Assembly: GCA_922989275.2 (NCBI GenBank)
Contig: OV277866.1
Coordinates: 32,071,246 to 32,135,245, forward strand
Reading direction: 5' to 3'
Origin: Gari tellinella
Taxonomy: Eukaryota; Mollusca; Bivalvia; Cardiida; Psammobiidae
DNA length: 64,000 bases
Within the stretch, counting starts at the first letter, position 1. Every line of letters starts with the position of its first letter. A program made the translations under genes and the position numbers. The notes beneath the pieces were generated by a model. That model was not told the DNA's origin. It did no database searches and was given only the letters and a program-made list of their open reading frames with translations. Below, piece after piece: positions 1 through 10,673 of the stretch.

Positions 1-565
1 ACAGAATGAACCCATTCATTGCCTTACCCCGAGTAAAATTACATTTGCGAACAGTTGTGGTCCTGACCTGACGCCGAGTAAGTTTGTGTCTGATCAGGAT
101 CCAAACTGTTTGACACTCTTGTCGATATACATTGTAGCTTTAGTCAATATGTCTCAAATTTGAATCTGATGTGCAGAAGCAGACAGTCATTAAAATACGA
201 TAACGTCATAAGTAAATGCCAATTGTTACAACCTGGCGACAATAATTATTGAAATGAGTGTCAATCAGTTTGGAACCTGATCAGATGACACGTTACGCGG
301 CGTCTGATCAGGATCCAAACTGTTTTCAAATTACTAGTGTACTCGGGGTAAGGCAGTGAATGGGTTAACACCAGTACAGTAGATATTTTCAAACAGTTTA
401 GATCCTGACCAGATGCCGCGTTACGTGTCATTTGATCAGGATCCAAACTGTTTGACACTCATTTCAATAGTCTAAGTCAAAATATCTGCCATTCAAATTT
501 GAGAATTAGAAGCAGAGGACAATTGTTTAAAATGGATGACGTCATGACAGTGAAGGGATTATTTT
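1..565. repeat. Family B MITE-type foldbacks, two adjacent and decayed
   Basis: Positions 9-36 (AACCCATTCATTGCCTTACC...) are inverted at about 339-368, bounding a 360-bp element. Inside are imperfect copies of the hairpin arm GATCAGGATCCAAACTG. A second hairpin at 385-470 is followed by TGACGTCATGACAGTGAAGG, which is the right end of family B elsewhere (compare 46612-46819). No gene is seen. Confidence 0.6.
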
Positions 566-722
566 AAAGTACATGTACATATATAATTTCTGCCCGCTAC
601 ATACGAGCGCATGTGTGATAAGTACAGTGGAGAATCTGTTATTCTTTCCCATTTAAACGCAAACGTACGCAAACGCAAAGCACTAAAACGTAGAAAAGAA
701 CAACTTTTGGACAATTCTGATA

Positions 723-1637
723 GATAGATAGAATGATATGATTTTATTCTTCCTTCAGACTAACAAGTCCATGAGGCATGTAATACATGTTGTAAACAAG
801 CATAGGCATGTAATACATAAACAAACAAACAGTTATGACAATAAAGATGCATTTAGCGGAGAAGATGTAAGTAAAGACAAAATTAAAATTATGATTTCAG
901 TGATACTTTAATCAGAATTGATATCATTATCACCATTATCATAACTTAGTTTTCTTAAATCAAATATCTATTATATTTGTGTTAGAAAATACTGATGTTA
1001 TAACAGGGCTCCAGATAAGAGGTAGTTAACTGCACAAATCAAACATATTTTCACTTATTGTAACATCAAATCCTATGGGGTTACTACTCATTAGAATCGT
1101 CTCTTCGAGACGATTCGAATGAGTAGTGACACCATAGTGTTTAAAACAGAAATAAAGATTTTAGTTTTTGAAATACGCCCCTTATCTAGAGCTCTGTTAT
1201 AAGAATAAAATATATCTTATACTAGTAACATTAAACAATTATTGGAACTCGAATTTAAATTAAAACATTCATTTGCACCGAAAACTTATACTAGTAACAT
1301 TTAAACAACTATTGGAACTCGAAGTTAAACAAATTACACACAAAACAAGCAGTTCAGCCTGTTACATGAGTACATGTACATGAAGATCTTCATCATAACT
1401 ACAGGAATAGTCATCAGATCAAAGAGGTTTAGCTTGAAATGCATAGTGAACAAACATTGATAAATTTCTAACAGTCTTAACATCAAAACTAGTCATTAAT
1501 TATGTAAATTTCAACATACTTGGCCTTTTCCAATAATATTTTGAAATATATTTTATTCTTAGATCTTGGAATTGAATACATTCTAATACAAAATGAAATT
1601 CATCTTCCAATGTGGAACATGCACTACATTTTCTATC
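723..1637. mobile_element. 915-bp insertion of unknown class inside family A
   Basis: It starts GATAGATAGAATG and ends TTTCTATC, so only about six terminal bases are inverted. The two flanks add up to exactly 250 bp, so no target duplication is visible. The insertion point reads GATA|ATTC (T|T on the minus strand). No coding frame is recognised. It contains a family D MITE at 1004-1196. Confidence 0.6.
1004..1196. mobile_element. Family D MITE (hAT-like ends)
   Basis: Ends are CAGGGCTCCAGATAAG and TTATCTAGAGCTCTG, around a central hairpin with arms CATTAGAATCGTCTC. TTATAA flanks both sides, a plausible short target duplication. It is nested in the 723-1637 insertion. Confidence 0.75.
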
Positions 1638-2013
1638 ATTCTTGTTTATCTTGGTGGCAAACAGTTTGGAGCCTGATCAGACGCCGGGTTTCCCGGCGTC
1701 TGATCTGGCTCCAAACTGTTTACACTGCAAATAATAGTTTTAGCGTAAACGCGTTTATTGGGAAAGAATAACAGATTCTCCACTGTACGAGCGCATGTGT
1801 GATAAGTAACTGATAACGGTTGCAAACAGTTTAGACCTAGATGGGGCGCTGCAGTTACTCGGAATAGCCTCTGGATCTCAAACTGTTAGCCATTGTTATT
1901 ACATTTTCTGAAGAAAATGCATATAAATCGGCACTGGAATGTAAAATTGCAACCAAATATTTTGCAACCGAGAATTACATACATGTCGATACTCGATAAT
2001 TCGAACTCGCGTT

Positions 2014-2090
2014 AATTCGAACATACCCATATTTCAAAGTTAAAACGTGGCTTAGCCACGTTTTAACTTTTAAATATGGGTTTGTTCGAC
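2014..2090. repeat. Family I hairpin
   Basis: AATTCGAACATACCCATATT is inverted around the centre ACGTGGCTTAGCCACGT. A related hairpin lies at about 60640-60745 and a partial one near 43320. Confidence 0.7.
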
Positions 2091-2194
2091 CAAGCAAGGT
2101 CAAGTTATCGAAATTAAACTTATGAAATGACTGTTAAGGTCGCTTTATGAGAGTTCGACGGATCGGGGGTTCGATTATAGTTTGCAACATGTTA

Positions 2195-2335
2195 ACGTGC
2201 ATTCTCTTGTCACTTACTCCTAAGATCTGACAGGATACCAGGGGCGTGGTGCAGCCCGTTTCATTTCGCGTACGGTCCGTACCAAAGAAACACTTTCACC
2301 ATGGTGACGGTACTCCCAGCTGGAATATAAGAAGT
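2195..2335. repeat. Patch shared with 8717-8833
   Basis: CACTTACTCC, CCCGTTTCAT, TACGGTCCGT and TTCACCATGG recur in the same order and spacing at 8717-8833. The minus strand of both copies is open and contains a similar R-T-V-x-E-M-K-R string. It could be an old repeat or a duplicated exon fragment. No function is assigned. Confidence 0.45.
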
Positions 2336-2408
2336 GTGCAATGTGGCACGGCGTTGTTCTTATTCGTTTAAATGAAACGCAATACAATGTGCAATGAAAT
2401 GGACATTT

Positions 2409-2601
2409 CAGAGCTCCAGATAAGAGGGGGTAAACTGAACAAAACCAACATTTTCTCACGCGTTTGAGAAACAATTCCTATGGTGTGACTACTCATTTGA
2501 ATCGTCTCTTAGAGACGATTCTGATGAGTAGTGACACCCTAGTGGTAGTTGCAGAAATAAAGATTTTAGTTTTTGAAATACCCCTCTTATCTGGAGCTCT
2601 G
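2409..2601. mobile_element. Family D MITE
   Basis: Ends are CAGAGCTCCAGATAAGAGG and CCTCTTATCTGGAGCTCTG, with the central GAATCGTCTCTTAGAGACGATTC hairpin (arms shortened here) flanked by ACTACTCAT and ATGAGTAGT. It is 193 bp, the same length as the copies at 1004 and 18451. Confidence 0.85.
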
Positions 2602-3399
2602 ATATTTGTTTTAGAAAATTTCTAAAAAGTTGTTATAAAATCTGAGTGGCTAACAGTTTGGAGGCTCCTAACTGTTTGCTAAACATCATAAAATCCAAGA
2701 AAATTGCGTTTTCTACAAGTTCTAGGATTGCAATTGCATTTCGTTTAATAGGGAAGAAAAAAGTATTCTCAACTATAATTAAGAAAACAAAACAAAGCAA
2801 AAAATAACCAAAAAGAGTATGTTTTTTTTCTTCAATTGTTCTACGGGTAAATAATGATATCTTAATATGATTGTAATGGTTACCAAAACACCTGATCGTA
2901 CGATTACTCAAAAGAATGCCTGTATTCCATGTTTAAGACAAGCTCATGCTTAAAGAAAAAAGTAGATTTAGATCGAAAAAAACATTATACTCTTCGGTTT
3001 ACTCTCAGTCTGTTTAATCTGCCACCTGTCTTTAAAACAGACTCAATAATTATTTTTTGAGTGTATAGTTAATGGCGGGTATTTTCTTCCACACAGACCT
3101 ATAAAAACAATATTTTAATTAACTCCAATACCTAATACATGTATACATGCTAATTTGCAACTATTTTGTCCGGATCATACACAAGAGTTGTTTTTTTTAT
3201 CCCGTTATCGATATTTCATCTGTCAAACTGCAGGCGGCGTTTTCAAAGTTGACGATATTTTACTTTTGAATAGGTTGTTTCAAAGTTTTAGCTACATAGT
3301 TTACTAGATCTACTTACATAACTATGCAGGTCAACCGTTGATCGATCACAACTATAAGTCCTGTACATGCGTTTAACATATTAATACATGTATAGATAT
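2602..3399. other. Intergenic stretch, no gene seen
   Basis: A decayed family A fragment lies at about 2640-2790 (GGCTAACAGTTTGGAGG, then a GTATTCTCAAC end). The rest is AT-rich with no convincing frame, repeat or signal. Confidence 0.5.
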
Positions 3400-3568
3400 A
3401 ACCCCTTCACTGCCTTACCCCGATTACAATCTTTATTTAACTGCAAACAGTTTGGATCCTGATCAGACGCCGCGTCACGCGGCGTCTGATCATGATCCAA
3501 ACGGTTGGCAGTTATATGTTTGCAGTTACATGTAACCACTGTATTCAGGGTAAGGAATTGAATGGGTA
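3400..3568. mobile_element. Family B MITE
   Basis: Left end ACCCCTTCACTGCCTTACCC, right end GGTAAGGAATTGAATGGGTA, with a near-perfect internal hairpin whose tip is GACGCCGCGTCACGCGGCGTC at about 3467-3487 (21-base tip; arms GATCC/GGATC). Confidence 0.75.
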
Positions 3569-3934
3569 TCCCTAAGAACGTTCAGCACATTACTGACTAC
3601 GATTTGAAAAAAGTTTAGATCTTGATCAGACGCCGCTTTACCCTGTTTGGCACAATTATCGACGTTTCTTTGATAAAGAAAATTCTTAAACCTCTACGTC
3701 ATGAAACGCTTTTAAAGCAGACGACAAAAAATTACAGCAGCGAAATTAACCTGCACTTAGATAACTACTAAAGTTACAAGGCGTTATTGGTTTGTAGTCA
3801 CAACAATAGGATATTGAATTTCGAGTTGAATTTAGAGGACATGTTAAACATATATAAATAACCTGCTAAAATATCGTTTAAACTCTTTTAGCGCCAAGTT
3901 TTATCGTCTGCTTTACATGCAGGTGCACTGTTTG

Positions 3935-4158
3935 TTAACTCATTCACCCCTGAAACATTTAATGGACAATTCAAATTCTAAAATAAGTCTAGTCCAATTT
4001 TGACTATTTAGGGTTGATTTTAATAATATATTTCAAAATGACAAACAGTGTAGGCCCTGATCAGAGGGATCTTTATGGCACTGTTTGCATGTATAATCCT
4101 CACAGATACACTGTTTGTAAATAACGAGTATACTCGTCGCTAGGGTTGAATGTGTTAA
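3935..4158. mobile_element. Family G MITE
   Basis: Begins TTAACTCATTCACCCCTGAA and ends GCTAGGGTTGAATGTGTTAA. Internal words ACAAACAGTGTAGGCCCTGA and ACGAGTATACTCGTCG recur in all family G copies. TTAA at both ends suggests a TTAA-targeting (piggyBac-like) origin (inference). Confidence 0.7.
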
Positions 4159-4557
4159 TGACGAGTACACTCAATGGTTTACCTTTGAAAGAAGGAACAG
4201 TAAAGTTCTTCTAAAAGGTCACTCATGGAATCGAGATCCAAGTCGATAGCCCCTTTACTGCAATGACGTCAGCACTTTTTAAGCAATTTTCGTCTACCTT
4301 TATTTTTTCAAATTTTAAGTTTAGCTTTTTTTGACTTGTGAAATATTGAAATGAATGTCAAACAGTTTGGATCCTGATCAGAGGCCGCGATTAGGAACTA
4401 AACGGTTTTCTAAAAACACCATTGTAGTCGGAGTAAGATAGTGGAGGGTTTAAAGCTCGCATTTTATGGCTTTAACCTTCTGTACTCCGCGGGCGACTCT
4501 GTGTCTCATCAGGATTCAAACTGTTTGACACTTTGATCCTATTCTGGAACATAAGAA
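4159..4557. other. Intergenic, decayed family B piece
   Basis: GTCAAACAGTTTGGATCCTG near 4357 and a matching right side near 4500 mark a broken family B element. Otherwise nothing is recognised. Confidence 0.4.
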
Positions 4558-4926
4558 TACAGTGCTCACTCCCTACAACAACCCTCCCAACAACGATTCC
4601 CTCTTTACAACAATACTTGCCGCTGTTCCCCAAACGAGACTATTATGTTTAACACTTTCACTCCTGCAAATCGTCTGCTAAAGATTACCGTCTTCTGTGC
4701 TTTTTTTCAAATATTTCTCATATATTGGATATTTTGACAGAAAAACACATAATTACAAGTGACAAAAAGCTTAAATCCAGATCAGACGCCGCGTTACGCG
4801 GTGTCTGATCTAAATTCAAGCTGTTTGCAAATGTAAGCAAAGTCTTAATTTCCCCTCCCGTATACAACATACGCAATATTTGTCTCCAATAGGGTGCTGT
4901 TGTATGTATAGAGAGTGAGCACTGTA
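4558..4926. mobile_element. Family F MITE, 369 bp
   Basis: Ends are TACAGTGCTCACTCCCTACA and AGAGAGTGAGCACTGTA. The internal hairpin is AAGCTTAAATCCAGATCAGA with tip GCCGCGTTACGCGG. TA-CAGT ends suggest the Tc1/mariner/pogo type. Related copies are at 51846, 53143 and 58818, and a decayed one at 11617. Confidence 0.8.
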
Positions 4927-5240
4927 TTCTAATTTTATAACAGTATTGTGCGATAAATACGCATTTTCACGCCTTTAATAAATTCCTCCACTGAAGAAAA
5001 TAGTTTTACTATATACAGTAATGATTATACGCCATACAAATATTTCTATATCCTGGCAGATGGTGGGTTATATAGCAGGCTGAAAAAAGCAAAACGCACA
5101 TAAAGACGCTTTCTGTTTAAATGTAAATGACTTTCAACCTGTCACCCATTGTCTTAAAAATTAGAAACAGGCTTCGTAGTTATGGGTGGATGAATGCAAA
5201 GCTTCGCCAAAAGGGGCAATGACTTGACTAGAACTTTGTA
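4927..5240. repeat. Decayed family C MITE
   Basis: CCTCCACTGAAGAAAATAG, a GGCAGATGGT word and ACTTTCAACCTG keep the order of an intact family C element, but the central arms have diverged. Confidence 0.5.
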
Positions 5241-5690
5241 TACAGTGGAGAATACGTTATTCTTTCCAAATAAACGCGTTTACGCTAAATTTATTATATC
5301 CAATGCAAACAGTTTGGAGCCAGATCAGACGCCGGGTAACCCGGTGTCTGATCAGGCTCCAAATTGTTTGCCATTCAGAGATAGTTTGAAACTAAACTCG
5401 TTGGGATCTGATCAGGATCCACACTGTTTGACACTCGCATCGACATTTCGTCAGTCAAACCACTTGATATGCCTAACATACACATGCTACATGTACATTG
5501 GCAAGGACGTTATTCTGTAGAAATCAAGTTTGTCTGAGTGCCAGTGAGTGGCCAACAGTTTTGAGCCTAATCAGACGCCGGATTACCCGGCGTCTGATCC
5601 GGCTCCAAACTGTTTGCACTGGAAATAGTAATTTTAGCATAAACGCTTTTATTGGGAAAGAATAACGTCTTCCCCACTGCATGTATGTCT
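5241..5690. repeat. Two broken family A copies
   Basis: The first starts TACAGTGGAGAATACGTTAT at 5241 and is lost after about 5383. The second has its hairpin at about 5548-5612 and ends AGAATAACGTCTTCCCCACT near 5684. A family B half-hairpin (GATCAGGATCCACACTG) lies between them. The long frame through 5194-5520 is repeat-derived. Confidence 0.65.
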
Positions 5691-6622
5691 AGGTAGGTAC
5701 ACAAATACAAGAACACTCGATATTATACTGGTACATGTATATTTATTTCTTGATAAAATACATCAGAATTTGCCGATATATTACAATCTTTACAGCAAAT
5801 ACATCATCAACTTCAAGAAATAAATAACAAATTGCAATCCAAGATATAAAATACTTTATTTATCAAGCCAAACTATAGTGTTAAACTTATAACGTATTAC
5901 TTTAAGAAAATGCTTAAGTAAACTAAGTACTTATCATTAATATTTATATATAAATGTATGGAGACTGTTTTGTTCAAGTTGTGAGAACTTGATTCATATT
6001 TGATGTATTGCAATGTATAAAGTTTACCCACTTCACCGCCTGCCTTTCCAGAAAACAACAGTTATTTGGAAATAGTTTGGATCCTGATCAGAGGTAGCAT
6101 AGCGCGGCGTTTGATCAGAATCAATCTGTTTGACACTCATAGCAATCTTTCTTTAAAAGTTAAAAACGCTTCAACATTTCAATTTTTATAAATACATGTA
6201 AAAGTAGCCACGAAATTTCTGCAGAGAATACATATGTCAATGACTGTGTTGGACGGGTTAATGATGTCATGGTGGCAGCGAAAGGGCTAAGGAGAACGAA
6301 CTAGAATATAAGGTTGATACTTGCTTTTAGATTTGAGCCATGTCATGTGAAAACCAAACTGATCGCATTGCAATAGTGTAGACAAAGACAAGGCGTCTGG
6401 TCAGAATCAAATCTGTTTTACACTCAATAAGCATAATGCAATAAATATGTGTTGTACCTTTTAAGACAGTGTAGACCTCGATCAGACGTCGTGATAAGGA
6501 CGGCGACTTGGCTTGATCTACACTATTTTGCAATGTAATAAGTGTGGTGTTCCAATGACACGGACTATTTTCTTTAAATTTTTGAGTCATTTTTAGAGAA
6601 ATGATGGTTAGCAAGAGTCATC
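5691..6622. other. Intergenic, no gene seen
   Basis: AT-rich DNA. A decayed family B element spans roughly 6020-6290 (ACCCACTTCACCGCCTGCC to GGCAGCGAAAGGGCTAAGG). A further degenerate hairpin lies at about 6380-6540. Confidence 0.45.
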
Positions 6623-6872
6623 TACAGTGGAGAATCTGTTATTCTTTCCCGTTTAAACGCAAACGTACGCAAACGCATTGCACTAAAACATAGAAAAGGA
6701 CAATTTTTCGACAATTTTGACTATTCATGTTGATCTGAGTGGCAAACAGTTTGGAGCCTGATCAGACGCCGGGTTACCCGTCGTCTGATCTGGCTCCAAA
6801 CTGTTTGCAATGGAAAAAATAGTTTTAGCATAAACGCGTTTATTGGGAAAGAATAACGTTTTCTCCACTGTA
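6623..6872. mobile_element. Family A MITE, intact, 250 bp
   Basis: Begins TACAGTGGAGAATCTG and ends CGTTTTCTCCACTGTA. The internal hairpin arms are AAACAGTTTGGAGCCTGATC and GATCTGGCTCCAAACTGTTT. Its length equals the other full copies. Confidence 0.9.
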
Positions 6873-6901
6873 TGTATGTCTCCTTGAAACTGCTTCAATA
6901 A

Positions 6902-7188
6902 ACAGTAAAACCGTCTCTATTACGACCACTGAAAAAAAACTGTGATTGTGTATAAAAGACAGGAGCTTTCTGTTTAACTGTCAAATTGCTTTAAGCAGTC
7001 ACCTGTCGTAAAACCTAAGTATTGACATAAGTGTGTGTATAAAAGACAGGGGACAGCTTAAAGCATGATGACAGTTTAAACAGAAAGCTCCTATTTAACT
7101 GCATGTCATCTTGCTTTAAGCAGCCTTCTGTCGTAAACACCTAATTATTGACATAATTGTGTGGTCGTAATAGAGACGGTTTACTGTA
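6902..7188. mobile_element. Family E MITE, duplicated core
   Basis: Ends ACAGTAAAACCGTCTCTATT and ATAGAGACGGTTTACTGTA are inverted. Inside, the TGTGTGTATAAAAGACAGG and CAGAAAGCTCC blocks occur twice in opposite orientation, so this is a doubled or rearranged copy. Confidence 0.75.
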
Positions 7189-7233
7189 TTTCAAAACAAA
7201 TTAATAGTCCAAAGCAATGAGATATGTCGTGGT

Positions 7234-7301
7234 CTATTTTCCTTTGTAGTTTGCTACCGCCTGTACAGCCTGGTCTATCAGAGGATTGCGAGGATCGCCC
7301 G
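7234..7301 (-). CDS. Putative terminal exon, unrecognised
   Basis: On the minus strand a good acceptor (TTGACTTGTTTCAG) is followed by a short open frame ending in TAG. It reads about 21 residues (GDPRNPLIDQAVQAVANYKG then K, stop), non-repetitive and GC-richer than its surroundings. It needs one base from an upstream exon. No clearly compatible upstream exon or poly-A signal was found, so it may be a relic or a false positive. Confidence 0.3.
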
Positions 7302-7365
7302 CTGAAACAAGTCAATAATATATATAAAGTATATTAAACATGTCATCATCAAAGAGAAATATATA

Positions 7366-7590
7366 TTAACCCATTCACCCCTGAAACTTTTTATGGATAA
7401 CTCCAATTTTCAATTAAATTTACCCCTTGCATTTTTTTTAAAAAAACCGGGTTGCTTTTAACAATTTATTGTAAAATGACACGCAGTGCCGGATACCCAG
7501 ATCTAAGGGCTCATAGGACAAGTATACTCTTCGCAGATACATTGATTGTTAATGACGAGTATGCTCGTCGCTAGGTTTCAGTGTGCTAAC
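7366..7590. mobile_element. Family G MITE
   Basis: Begins TTAACCCATTCACCCCTGAA. Right part GACGAGTATGCTCGTCGCTA then GTGTGCTAAC. The central hairpin is reduced. Confidence 0.65.
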
Positions 7591-7650
7591 CATTCACTGA
7601 AAAATATATCGTCTGCCGATTAAAATTAAGAACAAATAAATTTATACTCG

Positions 7651-7790
7651 TGTTTTATCGTGGCAATAAAACAAGGGTACATGTAGGAGTTGAGATGCGT
7701 AGTAATTAAATCACGAGGCCGAAGGCCTTTTGATTTCATTACCATGCTGCATCTCAACGACTATCCGTGTTTTATTGCACAATAAAACAC
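7651..7790. repeat. Family P inverted repeat
   Basis: GTTTTATCGTGGCAATAAAAC and GTTTTATTGCACAATAAAAC flank arms GGAGTTGAGATGCG and GCTGCATCTCAACGACT, with a centre at GAGGCCGAAGGCC. A second member lies at 30770-30905. The + strand arms read like a structured repeat, with no frame. Confidence 0.65.
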
Positions 7791-7855
7791 TGGTATTAAT
7801 TTATTATTTCGATTCTAACACTTCAATTTAAACGCTGTGTTTAAATTCTCAATAA

Positions 7856-8055
7856 AATACACATGCTTAAATTTATACAGTAATGAATATGTGCTATAAG
7901 AAATATTTTCTACATCCTAATAGATTGTAGCTTAAAGCAGGCTGAAAGTAACGCAGAATGCGCCTTCAGGTGCATTCTGCTTTACTTTCAACCTGCTTAA
8001 AGTAGTCACACATCTTCAAAATGTAAAAAAAGCCTATGGGATAATTGGTTAAACA
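7856..8055. repeat. Family C MITE, truncated
   Basis: Hairpin arms GCAGGCTGAAAGTAACGCAG and CTGCTTTACTTTCAACCTGC have tip CGCCTTCAGGTGC. The right end reads CCTATGGGATAATTGGTTAA. Confidence 0.65.
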
Positions 8056-8096
8056 ATTTATAATTACCCCTGAAGTTCGTTATTTTATTTTTCCAG

Positions 8097-8238
8097 ACAG
8101 GATTTTCTTCTGCCGGTATCCCGGGTATGAATATGCTAACAACGTCTCGGTCCGGGATCTGTACGAGGACAACCACATGCCCGGCTCTTCCCAGTCTAAC
8201 TGTATAATAAAAGGAGATATTGCACGATTACAAAAAGA
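8097..8238 (+). CDS. Orphan exon candidate, unrecognised
   Basis: An acceptor-like TTATTTTTCCAG precedes a GC-rich open stretch (RYPGYEYANNVSVRDLYEDN then HMPGSSQSN) in a frame with mostly C/G third positions. A weak donor (AGA|GTACAT) follows. The minus strand is also open over the same bases with its own acceptor, so the strand is uncertain. It may be an exon relic. Confidence 0.25.
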
Positions 8239-8716
8239 GTACATTTAACATGATGACAAAAATGGCAGAAGTGTAGGCAAAATTTGGATCCCGAAATAGA
8301 CTCATTCAAAATTCTTAAAGTGTGCACCCTAGTCCAAATCAAGTGCCAAATTGTCCTATTAAAGAGTTTCGTTAGCTCTGCTAATGCATATCATTTGGAA
8401 TTTTTATTGCACACCTTTGGAAACAGAAAGTATTAATATTGTATTTCAATATTTTAGGTAGTCGTATATAATTCTGTAGATTGATCTATATTTGTCCTAA
8501 TGTTGATGAAATATCGCGACATATTTAATGCCTATTTAATGTTTCTACCTAATAAAATGGAACAAGGTCCGAATGGTGATACATATACTGGAGGTAAAAC
8601 AGAAAGCTCCATGTGATCGTTCTGCTTTACTTTCAGTCTTCTGTAAACAGCATCCTATATATGAAAAGTTAAACACGTTATTGGGGGGTTGTTTGGGCTA
8701 TACATGTATTACTGTT
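8239..8716. other. Intergenic, nothing recognised
   Basis: No frame, hairpin or repeat stands out apart from a short CAGAAAGCTCC word near 8600, related to family E cores. Confidence 0.4.
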
Positions 8717-8835
8717 CAACCCGTTCTGTTATCACTTACGCCTGAGTTCAGACAGTTTGCCGGGCGAGTGTTGGATCCCGTTTCATCTCTGGTACGGTCC
8801 GTGCTGCAAATGTACTTTTACCATGGCGCCGCACG
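8717..8835. repeat. Patch shared with 2195-2335
   Basis: Second copy of the shared patch (TATCACTTACGCC, ATCCCGTTTCATCTC, GGTACGGTCCGT, TTTTACCATGG). It is cut at its right end by the family A insertion at 8836. Confidence 0.45.
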
Positions 8836-9085
8836 TACAGTGGAGAATCTGTTATTCTTTCCCGTTTAAACGCAAACGTACGCAAACGCAAATCACTAAA
8901 ACGTAGAAAAGAACAACTTTTGGACAATTCTGATAATTCTTGTTTATCTTGGTGGCAAACAGTTTGGAGCCTGATCAGACGCCGGGTTACCCGGCGTCTG
9001 ATCTGGCTCCAAACTGTTTGTATTGTAAATAATAGTTTTAGCGTAAACGCGTTTATTGGGAAAGAATAACAGATTCTCCACTGTA
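8836..9085. mobile_element. Family A MITE, intact, 250 bp (reference copy)
   Basis: Ends TACAGTGGAGAATCTG and CAGATTCTCCACTGTA. Its unpaired left shoulder contains CGTACGCAAACGCAAATC. The hairpin is AAACAGTTTGGAGCCTGATC with tip GCCGGGTTACCCGGC. The right shoulder is TAGCGTAAACGCGTTTATTG. Frames of 90-140 codons through it are by-products of the repeat. Confidence 0.92.
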
Positions 9086-9103
9086 GATCCAAACTACAAA
9101 ATA

Positions 9104-9240
9104 AGTCTTGCAGTTGAGAACACGTTATTCTTTCGGAAGTTTCCCAGTAAACACGTTGTTCTAAAGCACATATTTTCATTGCAAACAGTTTGGAGCCAGA
9201 TCAGGTGCCGGGTTACCCAGTGTTCCTGGCTAAGATTTTA
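9104..9240. repeat. Family A remnant
   Basis: GCAGTTGAGAACACGTTATTC to GGTGCCGGGTTACCCAGTG (first word trimmed to the recognisable part). The right half is missing. Confidence 0.55.
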
Positions 9241-9849
9241 TAACTATCGACAACACTTTAAAGAATCTGCTGTTTTCTTTATTTTCTTGCATTGCGGTTA
9301 CATCTATTCATTCAGTTTGCTTTGCAGAACAGAGCTGACGATTTGAGAGTCATTCGACTGTATATCTAGACACTAGACCAACATTTACAAAACTATAACT
9401 GTTTAAATGACCATTTTCTGCAATAGCACTTTCAAAAATGTTGAACAAAAATGTTGTAGTTCAGATTACACGAAGTTGGTACTGTCTATAAATAGGCTAA
9501 GCAATGATAAATATTAAATGACTCAGTTAAATACACGAAAAATCTATAAACAACCAATGAAGTCTTCGTCATACCTTAACAAATATAAGACTATATATAG
9601 CAGAACATTTCATATGCAATAGCAAACAGTATAAAACTCTGACGAGACGCCCCGTATATGGTGTTTGTCAATTAAACCACTTCCACACTAAGTCTGACGT
9701 CATGTCATTCATAATTTGTGAATAGTTTGGATCCTAATCAGGCGCAGAGTTAATTGACGTCTGATCAGGACCCCAACTGTTTGACATTTACATCAATTAT
9801 GTTTAGTAAGTCTAAAATGAATATGTCGGAATACCAAACGCCGACTACT
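9241..9849. other. Intergenic, decayed hairpin only
   Basis: A family B-like hairpin at about 9718-9790 (GTTTGGATCCTAATCAGG ... CTGATCAGGACCCCAACTG) is the only structure seen. Confidence 0.4.
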
Positions 9850-10052
9850 TTAACCCATTTATGCCAAGTGGATTATTCCATGTTTATATATTGGATTAGT
9901 CCATTATTTTCATTTTCATTTCATTTTATATTGAAATTCCTTTCAGCAAGCAGTGTAGACTCTGATCAGACGCCGCATAATGTGGCGTCTGATCAGAGTC
10001 TACACTGTTTGCCTATGTCCCATATATGGGTTCGTGGGTACAAATGGGTTAA
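9850..10052. mobile_element. Family H MITE, TTAA-bounded
   Basis: Begins TTAACCCATTTATGCCAAGT and ends CGTGGGTACAAATGGGTTAA. The hairpin arms AGTGTAGACTCTGATCAGAC have tip GCCGCATAATGTGGC. The sister copy is at 49731-49953. Confidence 0.8.
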
Positions 10053-10282
10053 GTAGCCAATACATTACGAAGTGTAGGGTAATCCAAGTCAAAATTATAT
10101 AGCTACTTACACGCGCAGGTTAAATGTGAAGTCCGACAACTGAATCGAAAGTGTTGATCGATAACAACTGAATGAACTACCCACAAGTTTTTCTAAATTT
10201 ATACATGCGATTTAATATAGCAAACACTTAGTACAAGCCTTACGAGACGATATTGGTTTGTAGTCACGCTAATATGATCGTG

Positions 10283-10673
10283 TACAGTACAACCTCTCTG
10301 TTATGACAACTAAATTGCGATAACTATAAGGTTTAAAGGCTGATTAAAGCAACATAAAAGTAAAACAGATCTCTCCTTAAAGAGTTTTCCGTTTTACTTT
10401 CGCCGTGCTTTAAGCTGTCAGCTGTCTTTTAACCTATCAATGAATCTTCTCTTTATTGGTCGTAATAGAGTGGTAAAACCCCTCTATTACGACCACTAAA
10501 TTGTATTAATTATTAGAGGTTGAGAACAGGTGATTGCTTAAAGCAAGGTGACAGCAAAACAGAAAGCCCCTGTAGGAGCTTTCTGTTTTACTGTCACCTT
10601 GCTTAAACTGTCACCTTTTTTATACGAACAATATCCTTCTTTTTAGTGGCCGTAAGAGAGAGGTTTTACTGTA
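10283..10673. mobile_element. Two abutting family E MITEs
   Basis: The first runs from TACAGTACAACCTCTCTG to ATAGAGTGGTAAAACC near 10480. The second runs from there (CCTCTATTACGACCACTAAA) to AGAGAGGTTTTACTGTA. Each has a GACAG...GAAAG-CCCC/CTCC hairpin. A further decayed E piece follows to about 10880. Confidence 0.75.

Larger units (their letters stand above)
623..1787. mobile_element. Family A MITE split by a 915-bp insertion
   Basis: The left part, 623-722 (100 bp), begins TACAGTGGAGAATCTG. The right part, 1638-1787 (150 bp), ends CAGATTCTCCACTGTA. Together they rebuild the same 250-bp element found intact at 8836-9085 and 58570-58819. The TA-CAGT ends suggest a Tc1/mariner-type non-autonomous element (inference). 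Confidence 0.85.

Noticed and set aside
8748..9179. Recurrent 60-140 codon frames with QTVWSQIRRRVTRRLIRLQT-like products (also at 46824, 48163, 51040, 57620, 58632)
   Set aside because: They lie across family A palindromes and occur on both strands of the same elements. They are repeat-derived, not a protein family.
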